A DNA stretch of 64,000 nucleotides, taken from an uncultured Victivallales bacterium. Its GTDB lineage: Bacteria; Verrucomicrobiota; Lentisphaeria; Victivallales; UBA1829. This document shows positions 1 to 8,592 of the stretch, piece after piece. The stretch covers positions 1 through 64,000 of the forward strand of contig CAKUJH010000003.1 in the NCBI GenBank assembly GCA_934661375.1, in the 5' to 3' direction. The first letter of the stretch is position 1. Each line of letters starts with the position of its first letter. Made by a program: the position numbers and the translations under genes. The notes beneath the pieces are model-generated. The model was not told where the DNA came from. It saw only the letters and a program-made list of their open reading frames with translations, and searched no databases.

Positions 1-606
1 AACCCATTCGGGAATCACCTCGATTTTTCCGTTGCCGAGGTAGCGAATGCCATACATTTTCGCATCGCTGCAAAGTCGTCCGCTGTCTTTCTTGATACGA
101 AAAGCGTTGATGCTGTTCTGCCGTTTCTTTTGCAAATCCTCATAGAGAATCTGATTTTTGATCAATGTAATCAACTGCTGATCGAACTTGCTCAAATCAA
201 TTGTTCCACCCTGCACCTGTAGAACTTTGACATTATTTTCCTTGAGAAGCTGATTGATGTGTCCTTCCAGAAAACTCCCGTTGATCGGACGATACAACCG
301 AGTCAGCTCGTTAACTAATACAAAATCAACCTCGGAAAGTTTGAGCAATACCTGACTCAGCCCCAGACGGAAATCCTTTTTCGTACTTTGCGTGAGACTC
401 CAATTCATATAGGCTTTGTCAAGCCTGGCAATTTCCTCCGCACCTACCGGATAAGTCTCCCCACTGGTGTTCAGATCCTTGTAAACGCCAATGACTTCAA
501 GTTTTTCTTTTACCGCCAGCCTCTTGCAGTTGGCAATCTGTGCCTCCACCGACTCCGAAAAATCATCCTTCCCGCTGCTCTGACGTGCATAAATCAACGC
601 TTTCAT
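1..606 (-). CDS. Serine recombinase (resolvase/invertase family), N-terminal part, truncated by window edge
   Basis: The minus-strand frame is open from the start at 606 through the left edge, giving 202 codons with no stop. The N-terminus reads MKALIYARQSSGKDDF; the YARQSS segment is the serine recombinase signature with the nucleophilic serine around residue 10. A second conserved block, NELTRLYR (about residue 100), stands where the family has the D-R-x-S-R motif. This catalytic domain cuts and rejoins DNA through a phosphoserine link. Only the catalytic domain and the start of the following recombinase domain are inside the window, so the target site and full length (large serine integrase or resolvase) are unknown. 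AAGGAG lies 9 bases before ATG 606; an in-frame GTG at 609 is an alternative start. The gene is clearly more AT-rich than the rest of the window, which suggests a transferred element. Confidence 0.8.
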   Translation of the reverse strand, partial: MKALIYARQSSGKDDFSESVEAQIANCKRLAVKEKLEVIGVYKDLNTSGETYPVGAEEIARLDKAYMNWSLTQSTKKDFRLGLSQVLLKLSEVDFVLVNELTRLYRPINGSFLEGHINQLLKENNVKVLQVQGGTIDLSKFDQQLITLIKNQILYEDLQKKRQNSINAFRIKKDSGRLCSDAKMYGIRYLGNGKIEVIPEWV

Positions 607-644
607 CACTCAATTCTCCTTCCGCTTTTCTTCTTGTCATCGCT

Positions 645-673
645 AATATACTGCATATAAGTATATTTGACAA
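645..673 (-). promoter_or_regulatory. Promoter of the serine recombinase
   Basis: On the minus strand a -35 box TTGTCA (673-668) and a -10 box TATATT (650-645) are separated by exactly 17 bases, about 40 bases upstream of the recombinase start. The promoter is embedded in an imperfect dyad: CTTGTCA at 633-639 pairs with TGACAAG at 668-674, and ATACT at 648-652 with AGTAT at 660-664. The dyad could be an autoregulatory operator or part of a recombination site. The boxes are seen directly; the roles are inferred. Confidence 0.6.
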
Positions 674-674
674 G

Positions 675-983
675 TTATCTTTATGAGGAGTTCTATCAAT
701 GTAAAAAATACAAAACGGTTTGACTGAAATCTGAATTTCAATTCATTCATTTCAATTTTCATTTTCTTCTCCGAGGCTGTTATTCTTATCTCAACCGGAC
801 AGTGTACCTTTCTTCCCTATAATTATATCTCATATGCAATAAAAAAACAATATAAAAAAACGAACAATTCATGACACACAAAAAAAAACATCTGTAATCA
901 ATAGTGCGTCACCCTGCGCTTCAGTTCAGACAGCTGCGCAAAAGCATCGGCAGCATGAACCGCTGTAACCGGGTCCTGCTGAC
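675..983. other. AT-rich gap without a recognisable gene
   Basis: About 310 bases with long A and T runs and no open frame of useful length on either strand. Nothing resembling a tRNA, attachment-site core or transposase relic was recognised. It separates the AT-rich recombinase from the GC-richer chromosomal genes starting at 984, so one end of a mobile element may lie here. Confidence 0.4.
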
Positions 984-1820
984 TTACGACTGTTTCCGGT
1001 ACTCGCCCGGCGTCCGCCCGCGGTATTTGCGGTAAAGACGCGAGAAATAATAGGGGTCGGAAAAACCGGAACGGTCCGCCGCTTCCTTGATCGACAGTTC
1101 CGGATGCTCTTTCAGCAGCTGTTCCGCGTGGGTCAGACGTTTTTCAATCAGAATTTTTTTGAAGGTGGTTCCGGCGTTTTCATGCAGAAAATGCGACAGC
1201 GTTGAAACGCTTCGTCCCAAATGCCGCGCAGCGTCCGTCAGCGTAACATCGCGCGTCAGATTGTCTTCAATATAACGGATCGTCGCCCGGTACAGAAAAT
1301 CGCCGCCGCGGGTTACCAGTTCGCTCCGCACAATATAGTCCACCAGCAGTTTCATCAGACCGGTCAGATTGTCCATGCCTTCGGCGGAAAGATACGGGAG
1401 TTTCCGGAATTCCTTGCGCAGCTCGCGCTGTCCGCGGACCGGAAAACTCTGCAGCAGTTCTTCCGAAATCCGGTCCGAACTGCGGAACTGTCCGAACATG
1501 ACAAATCCCAGCAGTTCGCCGCCGGGCATCACGGGCATGATCGCCTCCCACAGACCCGCATGGCACAGATACGTCTGGCATTTTCCCGTGCGGCGGGCGC
1601 ATTGCTGTTTTTCCCGGTCCAGACTGGAACAGGATTCCACGGAAAAACGTTTCTGCATCAGCTGGCAGAAACGGCAGTTGCCTTCGCCGCGCCCCTGCCG
1701 CAGCACTTCCCCATGCGGACCGAAAAACACCACGTGAACCCGCATGACCGATGCGAAATTATCCAGCAGACGCTGCACTTCATTATGCAGGATCAATTCC
1801 AGCGAAAGATTGCTTTTCAT
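984..1820 (-). CDS. AraC-family regulator with N-terminal PocR-type sensory domain
   Basis: A 278-residue transcription factor. Residues about 1-160 resemble the PocR ligand-binding domain (known from the propanediol/cobalamin regulator PocR) and carry a dense cysteine cluster at residues 49, 52, 64, 74, 81 and 86, which could bind a metal or sense redox or a ligand. Residues about 178-278 form the AraC double helix-turn-helix, with DAARHLGRSVSTLSHFLHE as the first and the SGFSDPYYFSRLYRKYRG block as the second. GGAG lies about 9 bases before the start. It is divergent from the oxidoreductase and isomerase pair at 1960-3872, which it probably controls through the TTTGCAA repeats in the shared intergenic region. 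The ligand is unknown. Confidence 0.85.
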   Translation of the reverse strand: MKSNLSLELILHNEVQRLLDNFASVMRVHVVFFGPHGEVLRQGRGEGNCRFCQLMQKRFSVESCSSLDREKQQCARRTGKCQTYLCHAGLWEAIMPVMPGGELLGFVMFGQFRSSDRISEELLQSFPVRGQRELRKEFRKLPYLSAEGMDNLTGLMKLLVDYIVRSELVTRGGDFLYRATIRYIEDNLTRDVTLTDAARHLGRSVSTLSHFLHENAGTTFKKILIEKRLTHAEQLLKEHPELSIKEAADRSGFSDPYYFSRLYRKYRGRTPGEYRKQS

Positions 1821-1850
1821 GCACTGTCAACTCCTATAAAAAATTGCATT

Positions 1851-1915
1851 TTTGCAAAAAAATCCATTCTTTTGCAAGATAATCTATTTGCGGAAAAACA
1901 ATTTGCAAGTATAAT
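1851..1915 (+). promoter_or_regulatory. Promoter with TTTGCAA direct repeats (candidate AraC operator)
   Basis: TTTGCAA occurs at 1851-1857, 1871-1877 and 1902-1908, with a variant TTTGCGG at 1887-1893. A perfect -10 TATAAT sits at 1910-1915, and TTTGCG at 1887-1892, 17 bases upstream, is a poor -35 box. A weak -35 overlapped by one of a set of direct repeats is the usual arrangement for AraC-type activation. The repeats are seen; binding by the divergent regulator is inferred. Confidence 0.5.
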
Positions 1916-1959
1916 ATGAAAGAAAATGCAGTCAAACTCTCAACATGGAGGAAAGAATC

Positions 1960-3003
1960 ATGAAAAAAATTGGAATCGGTCTGATCGGCCTGGGCTTCAT
2001 GGGAAGCACTCACTTCAGAATTTACGAAGCAATGGAAAATGCACGGATCGCCGCACTGGCGGACGTGGATCCGGTCAAACGCAGAGGCGACGTGTCCAAA
2101 GTCGTTGGCAACATCGGCAGCGCGGACAACTCCAAGCCGCTGAATCTGGAAGGCGTGAATGTGTATGAATCCGGTTTCGATCTCATCAACGATCCGAGCG
2201 TGGATATCGTCGACATCTGCTGCCCCACTCCGTTCCATGCGGATTACATCGTGGCGGCTCTCAAAGCCGGCAAGCATGTCTTCGCGGAAAAACCCTTTGC
2301 CCGCAATCTGGAACAGGCTGAAAAAATCGCCGAAGCCGCCAAAAACGCCAAGACTTACCTGAACTTCGGCATGTGCGTCCGCGCATGGCCTGAATACCGC
2401 TATACCTACGAACAGTACAAGGCCGGTGCATTCGGCAAAATGCGTTCCGCCACGTTCCGCCGTCTCTCTCCGAGTATCGCCGGGGATGCGTGGGACAACT
2501 GGTTCATGGATGGCAAACGTTCCGGCGGCGCCCTGCTGGATATGCACCTGCATGACACCGACGAAGTCTGCTACTTCTTCGGCCGTCCGAAAGCCGTTAC
2601 CTCCGTCGGAGCCAACAGCATCATCAGCAACGGCGGCACCGACCATGTCATCACCTTCTATCATTACGATGACGGCACTCTGGTCGAAGCCGAAGGTTCC
2701 TGGGCAGCCACTCGCGGCACTCCGTTCGAAATGACCTTCCAGATCATCTGCGAAAAAGCAACAATTCGTCTGATGAGCGAAGGTTTCAAAATCTACTGGA
2801 ACGACGGTCGCGTGGAAAGCCCGAAAGTCGAAGCCACCACCGGCTGGCACAAGGAACTCGCCTATTTCGTCGACTGCGTCCAGAACGGCGTTACCCCCGA
2901 CAAATACCAGACGTTCGACAGCGTTCTGGATTCCTTCAAAGTCATCATGGCGGAACAGGATTCCGTTGACGCCAACGGCAAACGCATCGAAATCAAATAC
3001 TGA
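1960..3003 (+). CDS. Gfo/Idh/MocA family oxidoreductase
   Basis: NAD(P)-dependent sugar or inositol-type dehydrogenase of 347 residues. The N-terminus KKIGIGLIGLGFMGSTHF is the Rossmann fold dinucleotide site, and EKPFARN (residue about 110) holds the conserved lysine of the family. The C-terminal half is the usual alpha/beta substrate domain. The start at 1960 is preferred over the longer in-frame ATG at 1945 because GGAGGA (1947-1952) is a good ribosome binding site for 1960 and would fall inside the longer version. The next gene, a sugar isomerase, begins 11 bases after the stop, so the two probably act in succession on the same sugar. Substrate not assignable from sequence. Confidence 0.9.
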   Translation: MKKIGIGLIGLGFMGSTHFRIYEAMENARIAALADVDPVKRRGDVSKVVGNIGSADNSKPLNLEGVNVYESGFDLINDPSVDIVDICCPTPFHADYIVAALKAGKHVFAEKPFARNLEQAEKIAEAAKNAKTYLNFGMCVRAWPEYRYTYEQYKAGAFGKMRSATFRRLSPSIAGDAWDNWFMDGKRSGGALLDMHLHDTDEVCYFFGRPKAVTSVGANSIISNGGTDHVITFYHYDDGTLVEAEGSWAATRGTPFEMTFQIICEKATIRLMSEGFKIYWNDGRVESPKVEATTGWHKELAYFVDCVQNGVTPDKYQTFDSVLDSFKVIMAEQDSVDANGKRIEIKY

Positions 3004-3014
3004 GGAGTTTCAAT

Positions 3015-3872
3015 ATGTATAAAGCTCTGAATTACTGGGTGTTCGGCGGTTTCGACGGACAGAAGACCCCGTATGAGTTCATCGACTGGGCGGCGGAAAA
3101 GAAGCTCGACGGCGTGGAACTCACCATCGGCGACTGTCTGAAGAACGACATCACCGAAGATGAATGCAGAAAAATTGCGGCATATGCCAAATCCAAAAAT
3201 ATTGGTCTGCGTTCCCTCGCCACCGGGTCCGGATGGAACTGCGCACTCACTTCCGATGATCCGGCGGAACGCGCAAATGCCGTGGAAAACGTCAGGAAAT
3301 ATCTTCAGATCGCGGCATGGATCGGCGCGGAAGCCGTGCTGGTCGTTCCCGGCGCAACCCGCGTGGCATGGGATCCATCCCGTCCGGTTGTCAGCTACAG
3401 AAATGCCTGGGAAAACGCCACCGCGGCAATCCGGGAAATCGTGCCCGTCGCCGAAAAACTCAAAGTCTGCCTCGCCGTGGAAAACGTATGGAACCGTTTC
3501 CTGATTTCCCCGATGGAATGGAAATTCTTCCTGGATCAGTTCAAATCAGAATATGTCGGCATTTACTTTGACTCCGGCAACGCCTGCCTGACCGGCCGTC
3601 CGCAGGATTTCCCCGAAATCCTCGGCAGCTACATCAAGGCGGTTCACCTCAAAAACTTTGAGGAAACGGACTGCGCCGGCGGTCTGCACGGCTTCGGCGA
3701 TGACCTGCTCAAAGGCGTGGTCGATTTCAAAGCGCTGTTTGCGGCTCTCGACAAAATCGGTTACAAAGGACCGTTCACAGTGGAAATGATTCCGTTCTCG
3801 CGGCTTCCGGATCTGGTATTGCCGGATCAGGCACTCGCGGACAAAATGGCGGCACAGGTCGCCCAGCTGTAA
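3015..3872 (+). CDS. Sugar phosphate isomerase/epimerase (xylose-isomerase-like TIM barrel)
   Basis: A 285-residue single-domain TIM barrel of the AP-endonuclease-2/xylose isomerase-like family. Metal-ligand type positions are visible as LAVENVWN (Glu, about residue 156), YFDSGNACLTG (Asp, about residue 190) and VHLKNFEE (His, about residue 212), with a late FTVEMIPFS glutamate. Members isomerise or epimerise sugars or keto-sugars with a divalent metal. GAGGAG at 3002-3007 precedes ATG 3015. It lies 11 bases after the oxidoreductase and is followed by a strong terminator, so the two form a short operon. Confidence 0.88.
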   Translation: MYKALNYWVFGGFDGQKTPYEFIDWAAEKKLDGVELTIGDCLKNDITEDECRKIAAYAKSKNIGLRSLATGSGWNCALTSDDPAERANAVENVRKYLQIAAWIGAEAVLVVPGATRVAWDPSRPVVSYRNAWENATAAIREIVPVAEKLKVCLAVENVWNRFLISPMEWKFFLDQFKSEYVGIYFDSGNACLTGRPQDFPEILGSYIKAVHLKNFEETDCAGGLHGFGDDLLKGVVDFKALFAALDKIGYKGPFTVEMIPFSRLPDLVLPDQALADKMAAQVAQL

Positions 3873-3892
3873 TACGCTGCATTCCCGAAACG

Positions 3893-3928
3893 AAAAAGAC
3901 ACCGGCGGCAAAACCGGTGTCTTTTTTT
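3893..3928. terminator. Bidirectional intrinsic terminator
   Basis: GACACCGG pairs perfectly with CCGGTGTC around an 8-base loop. The stem is extended by A5 on the left and a T7 tract on the right, so it works for the plus-strand isomerase operon and, read in reverse, for the minus-strand gene ending at 3957. Confidence 0.9.
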
Positions 3929-3956
3929 ATGGTCGGGAAATGGACGGGATATAATA

Positions 3957-5048
3957 TTATTTGCTCTGCTGAAGTGCATGATAATATTTCAGGCGGAGCT
4001 GGGCGGCGGATTCCTGACGGGTGCCTTTGCGAAGTGTCAACGCTTCCTGCTGCAGACGCACCGCTTCGGCAAAATCACCCTGCTGCGCCTTCACCCGCGC
4101 AAGTGTTTCACTGGCAATGGCAAATAAAACACTTTTACGCAATGCCGGAGCTGCGGCGGCACCGTCGTAGGCACGCTGCGCCAGAGACAAGGCAAGCTGC
4201 GGCATCAGCAGTCCGAACGGCGCGTTTTCAATGATATAGGCAACCGGATTCACCAGACGGGATTCCGGTTTGGCAAAATCTTTACTGAACTGCTCCACTG
4301 CCCGGACAAATCTATCGCCGTCGCCGGCTTGAAGCAGCAGATCCAGTTCCATGATCCGCAGCTGAAGATCCTGCGGATTGCCGGCGCAGACCTTGCGGAC
4401 AAATTCCGTGGCTTCCGCATTTTTTCCGGTGGAATGAAGTGCCATGATTTTGGCTTGAATCGCAATCCGGTCAGACGGTGAAATCTTCAGAATTTTATCG
4501 GCGGAAGATGAAACCACATGCGGCAATCCGGACTGAATTGCCATCTGGAGTTCCCGCCGCAGAGATTCCACTCTGCGCTGGTCGGACAGCGAAAATTTCC
4601 CCGTCCGGATCATTCCGATCACGCTTTCCAGCTCCGTCGGATAACCGGTCCAGACCACTTTTCCGCTTTGAGCCAGCACGGCATACGGAAACAGCGATTC
4701 ATTTTCCGCCAGCAGATTGCGGGTTTTCAGTCCGTCATCCGCAGCCATGCCGATGGAATACGGTCCGTTCGCCTCGACAAATGAATCTGTCTGGGAACGG
4801 ACATTCACCGCCACGGCTGTAAACGGCAACTGCAATTCATTCTGAAGCAGTTCCAGCATACGGAGCATTTCCTGCGAATTTTCCGAATTGACATCAAAAA
4901 GGACCGTGCATTCCAGCGGCTCGTCTGCAGCCGCCGCCGGACGGAAGTACCATTTGGATACTGACAATGCCGGCATGTTTTTTCCCGCGTCAATAGCGGA
5001 AAGCGTACAGGCAGCAGACAACAGAATCAATCCCAGATACTTCTTCAT
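3957..5048 (-). CDS. Secreted thioredoxin-fold-like protein with TPR-like C-terminus
   Basis: A 363-residue protein with an N-terminal signal peptide (MKKYLGLILLSAACTLSA). The region to about residue 160 has the strand and helix pattern of a thioredoxin-like fold (VLFDVNSENSQEML, then FPYAVLAQSGKVVWTGYP), but there is no CxxC motif, so redox activity is doubtful. Residues about 175-363 are helical with TPR-like repeats. The start at 5048 is chosen over an in-frame ATG at 5075 because it gives a normal signal peptide and has AAGGAT upstream. It is the last gene of the phosphofructokinase-gatC-gatA run. Function unknown; perhaps a periplasmic scaffold. The fold assignment is moderate. Confidence 0.6.
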   Translation of the reverse strand: MKKYLGLILLSAACTLSAIDAGKNMPALSVSKWYFRPAAAADEPLECTVLFDVNSENSQEMLRMLELLQNELQLPFTAVAVNVRSQTDSFVEANGPYSIGMAADDGLKTRNLLAENESLFPYAVLAQSGKVVWTGYPTELESVIGMIRTGKFSLSDQRRVESLRRELQMAIQSGLPHVVSSSADKILKISPSDRIAIQAKIMALHSTGKNAEATEFVRKVCAGNPQDLQLRIMELDLLLQAGDGDRFVRAVEQFSKDFAKPESRLVNPVAYIIENAPFGLLMPQLALSLAQRAYDGAAAAPALRKSVLFAIASETLARVKAQQGDFAEAVRLQQEALTLRKGTRQESAAQLRLKYYHALQQSK

Positions 5049-5071
5049 AACACAAATCCTTTTCGTTTCAT

Positions 5072-6553
5072 TCAAATCGGGGAAACAAACTCCTTCACCG
5101 GACGCGTCAGTTCAAACGCGCGTGCGGCGCGGAACATGCGGTCCTCGGCAAGGCTCGGCGCAATCAGCTGAATGCCGGACGGCATATGGGTGTCCGGATC
5201 CAGCCCCGCAGGCAGACTGATTCCGCAGTTGCCCGCCAGGTTCAAGGCGACCGTGAACACGTCCGACAGATACATCTGCATCGGATCGGATTTTTCGCCG
5301 AACTTGAATGCTGTCGCAGGAGAAACCGGAGTGAAAATCACATCGCATTTCTGAAACGCTTCCGTGAAATCGCGCCGAATCAGGGTACGCACTTTCTGCG
5401 CCCGGACATAATACGCATCGTAATAACCGCTGGACAGCACATAGGTTCCCAGCATGATCCGGCGCGTAACTTCCGGGCCGAACCCTTCGCCGCGCGAATC
5501 GAAATACGTTGAAACCAGGTCCGTCGCATTGGGACTGCGGTAACCGTAGCGAATACCGTCGAAACGCGCCAGGTTGGCACTGGCTTCCGCCGGGGCAATG
5601 ATGTAATAACACGCCATGGCGTACTTGGTATGCGGCAGGGAGATGTCCACAAATTCAGCACCGAGTTCCTTCAGCACATTCATGGCGTCCTGCGTGACTT
5701 TCTTCACGCCAGGAGCAACACCTTCCACTTCAAAATATTCTTTCGGAATACCGATCTTCATGCCTTTGAGCGACGGCTGGAAAGAACTTCCGAGCTGCGC
5801 GGCAAAACCGCCTTCCGGCACATCCGCAGGCAGGCTGGTCGTATCCCGGCTGTCCATGCCGCAGATCAGGTCAAGCATAGCCGCCGAATCCGGCACACTC
5901 TTGCTCATCGGTCCGATCTGATCCAGCGAGGAGGCAAAGGCAACCAGCCCGAACCGGGAAACCCGTCCATAGGTCGGTTTGAGTCCGACAATGCCGCAGA
6001 AAGAAGCAGGCTGACGGATGGAACCGCCGGTATCGGAACCCAGCGCAATCACGGTTTCGCCGGCAGCCACAGCCGCCGCAGAACCGCCCGATGATCCGCC
6101 CGGCACACAAGCCGTGTTCCACGGATTGCAGGTTTTCTGATAAGCACTGTTTTCACAGGACGAGCCCATGGCGAATTCGTCCATGTTGGCACGTCCCATA
6201 AGCACCAGTCCGGCATTTTTCAATTTCGTGATGACCGTTGCGTCATAAGGCGAAACAAAACCTTTGAGAATCCGGGACGCACAGGTGCAGGGCTGTCCCT
6301 TGACGGCAATATTATCCTTGATGGTAACGGGAATACCGTCAAACCGGCTGAGCGCTTTACCCTCCGCACGGCGCTGATCGGCGGCTTTCGCCTGCGCCAG
6401 CACATTTTCGGCATCCAGTGACAGCAGAGCTTTCACGGACGGTTCGATCTGGCTGATGCGGTCAAGATACGCCTGACACAGTTCCTGCGAACTGATTTTC
6501 TTTTCCGCAAGCAGTGCCGCGGCTTCCGTCATGGTAAGTTTTTTGAGATCCAT
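5072..6553 (-). CDS. gatA: Aspartyl/glutamyl-tRNA amidotransferase subunit A
   Basis: The amidase subunit of GatCAB, which frees ammonia from glutamine to convert mischarged Glu-tRNA(Gln) or Asp-tRNA(Asn). The Ser-cisSer-Lys triad of amidase-signature enzymes is visible: Lys in PVTIKDNIAVKG, Ser in GSSGGSAAAVAAG and GSDTGGSIRQPASF. At 493 residues it has the family's normal length. The start at 6553 lies 2 bases after the gatC stop; an ATG at 6559 overlapping gatC is possible. gatC is immediately upstream, but gatB is not in the window, so the complex depends on a gene elsewhere. Confidence 0.95.
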   Translation of the reverse strand: MDLKKLTMTEAAALLAEKKISSQELCQAYLDRISQIEPSVKALLSLDAENVLAQAKAADQRRAEGKALSRFDGIPVTIKDNIAVKGQPCTCASRILKGFVSPYDATVITKLKNAGLVLMGRANMDEFAMGSSCENSAYQKTCNPWNTACVPGGSSGGSAAAVAAGETVIALGSDTGGSIRQPASFCGIVGLKPTYGRVSRFGLVAFASSLDQIGPMSKSVPDSAAMLDLICGMDSRDTTSLPADVPEGGFAAQLGSSFQPSLKGMKIGIPKEYFEVEGVAPGVKKVTQDAMNVLKELGAEFVDISLPHTKYAMACYYIIAPAEASANLARFDGIRYGYRSPNATDLVSTYFDSRGEGFGPEVTRRIMLGTYVLSSGYYDAYYVRAQKVRTLIRRDFTEAFQKCDVIFTPVSPATAFKFGEKSDPMQMYLSDVFTVALNLAGNCGISLPAGLDPDTHMPSGIQLIAPSLAEDRMFRAARAFELTRPVKEFVSPI

Positions 6554-6555
6554 AA

Positions 6556-6867
6556 TCATGCCATCCCTTCATCTGCCAGGACCTGCGGCACCCGGACCAG
6601 TTCCTGATCGACGGTGGCAGGAGCATTGGCGAGCATGGCTTCACGGGGGAACGGTTCCCCCGCAACGTCATCCCGGATTACATTGGAACGCGGCACGGCA
6701 TGAGCCGTCGGCTCAATTCCGGAAACATCCAGTTCGGAAAGCATCTCGACATAACCGACGATGCTTTCCATTTCTCTGGCGAGTTTTCCAGCCGCCTCCG
6801 GCGACAGCTGGAGCCGCGCCAGATTGGCGATATGAGCCACATCAATTCCTTTTGATGAGGCTGCCAT
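6556..6867 (-). CDS. gatC: Aspartyl/glutamyl-tRNA amidotransferase subunit C
   Basis: The 103-residue GatC subunit, which wraps around and stabilises GatA within GatCAB. The typical VAHIANLARLQLSPEA start and the ELDVSGIEPTAH block are present, followed by R-x-D segments matching the family. It starts 3 bases after the phosphofructokinase stop and ends 2 bases before gatA, so the three are co-transcribed. Confidence 0.93.
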   Translation of the reverse strand: MAASSKGIDVAHIANLARLQLSPEAAGKLAREMESIVGYVEMLSELDVSGIEPTAHAVPRSNVIRDDVAGEPFPREAMLANAPATVDQELVRVPQVLADEGMA

Positions 6868-6870
6868 GGA

Positions 6871-8529
6871 TTATTTTCCTTTCTCAAGAGCCAGCGTAAC
6901 CGTCGTGATGTCAGCCACTTCAGACGGACCGAAGAACTGAATCGGGCCGGGGAACACATAGCAGGTTTCCACTGCCCATTTTTCACGGTTGGCTGCCAGA
7001 GCCTTGAACGGCGCACTGTCCAGTTCGACCAGGGCTTTCTTGATCACCGGTTTGTCTTCGCCGTGACGGTGTTCCATGTTCATCATGGCGGTCAGCGGAA
7101 TCGCTCCGGCAATCCACTGTTCAGCCGGCGCGGTCAGATTGCGGACGCTGGACATATAGCCCGTTTTGCCGGTGCTGATGATGGCGGCAGCATTGTAACC
7201 GAGGCTGTAGCAGTAGTCCGCGTCAAAGTTGGACGGCATGGAGCAGCGGCCTTCATAACCGAAGAAGTGCGTCTGCGCGGAGAATTTGCCGTTGTACTTG
7301 CCTTCCTTCTTCCAGGCGGCAAGTTTGTTCTTGACCAGTTCAACCAACAGTTTTTCCGTTTCGATGCGGGACACCTGAACGTTGCCGTGCGGGTCGCGAT
7401 CCATGGTGAGCTGCATTTTGATTTCCATCGGCAGGGAAGCGAAGACCGCCGCAGATTTGGCGGAAAGTTTGCCGAGAATGAACTGGGCTTTCGTTTCATT
7501 GTCCGTCAGTTCGCCATAGGCTTCGCCGTCTTTGGCAAGGATGTCGTTGAGTTCGGCAATCAGGACCTTGAAGTCCGGAATGAATTCGATCAGACCTTCC
7601 GGGATCAGCACGACACCGAAGTTTTCGGAATTGGCGGCGCGTTTGGCAACCGAATCGGCAATGGTGGTAACCACTTCGTCAAGCGTCTGTTTCTTGGCGG
7701 CGATTTCTTCGGAAATCAGCGTAACGTTCGCCTGGGTGCGCAGACCGCATTCCAGCGCGATATGGGAAGCGGAACGTCCCATCAGTTTAATGAAGTGCCA
7801 GTATTTCTTGGCGGAGTTGGCGTCGCGCTCAATATTGCCGATCAGTTCGCTGTACACCTTGGTGGCGGTATCAAAACCGAAAGAGGTTTCGATGAACGCA
7901 TTCTTGAGGTCGCCGTCAATGGTTTTCGGGCAGCCGACCACGGCAATACCGGCGTTTTTCGCCTTGTAGTATTCCGCCAGCAGACAGGCGTTGGTGTTGG
8001 AGTCGTCGCCGCCGATAATGACAATCGCGGTGATGCCGAGCGCTTTGCAGTTGGCTTCGGCTTTTTCGAACTGTTCCGTGGTTTCCAGCTTGGTACGGCC
8101 GGAACCGATCATGTCGAAACCGCCGGTGTTGCGGTAATCCGCCAGAAAATCAGCGGTGATTTCAATGTATTTGTTGTCGGTCAGACCGCTCGGTCCGCCT
8201 TTGAATCCATACAGTTTGGATTCCGCATTGAGGCTCTTGATGCCGTCGAACAGACCGGCAATGACGTTATGTCCGCCGGGAGCCTGACCGCCGGAAAGAA
8301 TCACAGCCACATTGATCGGCTTTTCCAGTTTTGCTCCGCCGGCAGCGAAGGTCAGAACCGGCATATTGCTGGTATTCGGAAAACGGGCTTCGATCTTCTC
8401 AGTATCGGCAAATGCCTTCTGCTTCGGGCCTTCTTCATATTTGACATTGGCTCCGGCGCGCAGGGCGGCCGGCAGTTTCGGGGCATAGGCAAGTCTTGCC
8501 TTCTGGATGGGGGAGACGCTTTCTTTCAT
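6871..8529 (-). CDS. pfp: Diphosphate-fructose-6-phosphate 1-phosphotransferase (PPi-PFK)
   Basis: A 552-residue phosphofructokinase of the long, plant-beta-subunit-like class. It phosphorylates fructose 6-phosphate with pyrophosphate, reversibly, in the cytoplasm. GGQAPGGHN is at residues 80-88. GGDDS (173-177) has the aspartate that marks PPi use in place of the ATP-enzyme glycine, and PKTIDGDL (201-208) has the PPi-type lysine. The MGRSASH substrate segment follows. AAGGAA lies 6 bases before the start. A reversible PPi enzyme at this step fits a fermentative sugar metabolism; its co-transcription with gatCA is unusual. Confidence 0.95.
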   Translation of the reverse strand: MKESVSPIQKARLAYAPKLPAALRAGANVKYEEGPKQKAFADTEKIEARFPNTSNMPVLTFAAGGAKLEKPINVAVILSGGQAPGGHNVIAGLFDGIKSLNAESKLYGFKGGPSGLTDNKYIEITADFLADYRNTGGFDMIGSGRTKLETTEQFEKAEANCKALGITAIVIIGGDDSNTNACLLAEYYKAKNAGIAVVGCPKTIDGDLKNAFIETSFGFDTATKVYSELIGNIERDANSAKKYWHFIKLMGRSASHIALECGLRTQANVTLISEEIAAKKQTLDEVVTTIADSVAKRAANSENFGVVLIPEGLIEFIPDFKVLIAELNDILAKDGEAYGELTDNETKAQFILGKLSAKSAAVFASLPMEIKMQLTMDRDPHGNVQVSRIETEKLLVELVKNKLAAWKKEGKYNGKFSAQTHFFGYEGRCSMPSNFDADYCYSLGYNAAAIISTGKTGYMSSVRNLTAPAEQWIAGAIPLTAMMNMEHRHGEDKPVIKKALVELDSAPFKALAANREKWAVETCYVFPGPIQFFGPSEVADITTVTLALEKGK

Positions 8530-8592
8530 TGCTTTTCCTTCCTTATGGTTGATGTGGAAAAAAATCGTATGATAATTTACTCTGCGTCGCTC

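Noticed and set aside
388..660. 90-codon plus-strand open frame over the recombinase promoter
   Set aside because: Shadow of the recombinase gene on the minus strand, no ribosome binding site.
1834..2850. 338-codon minus-strand open frame over the first oxidoreductase
   Set aside because: Antisense to a clear Gfo/Idh/MocA gene and would also overlap the regulatory region.
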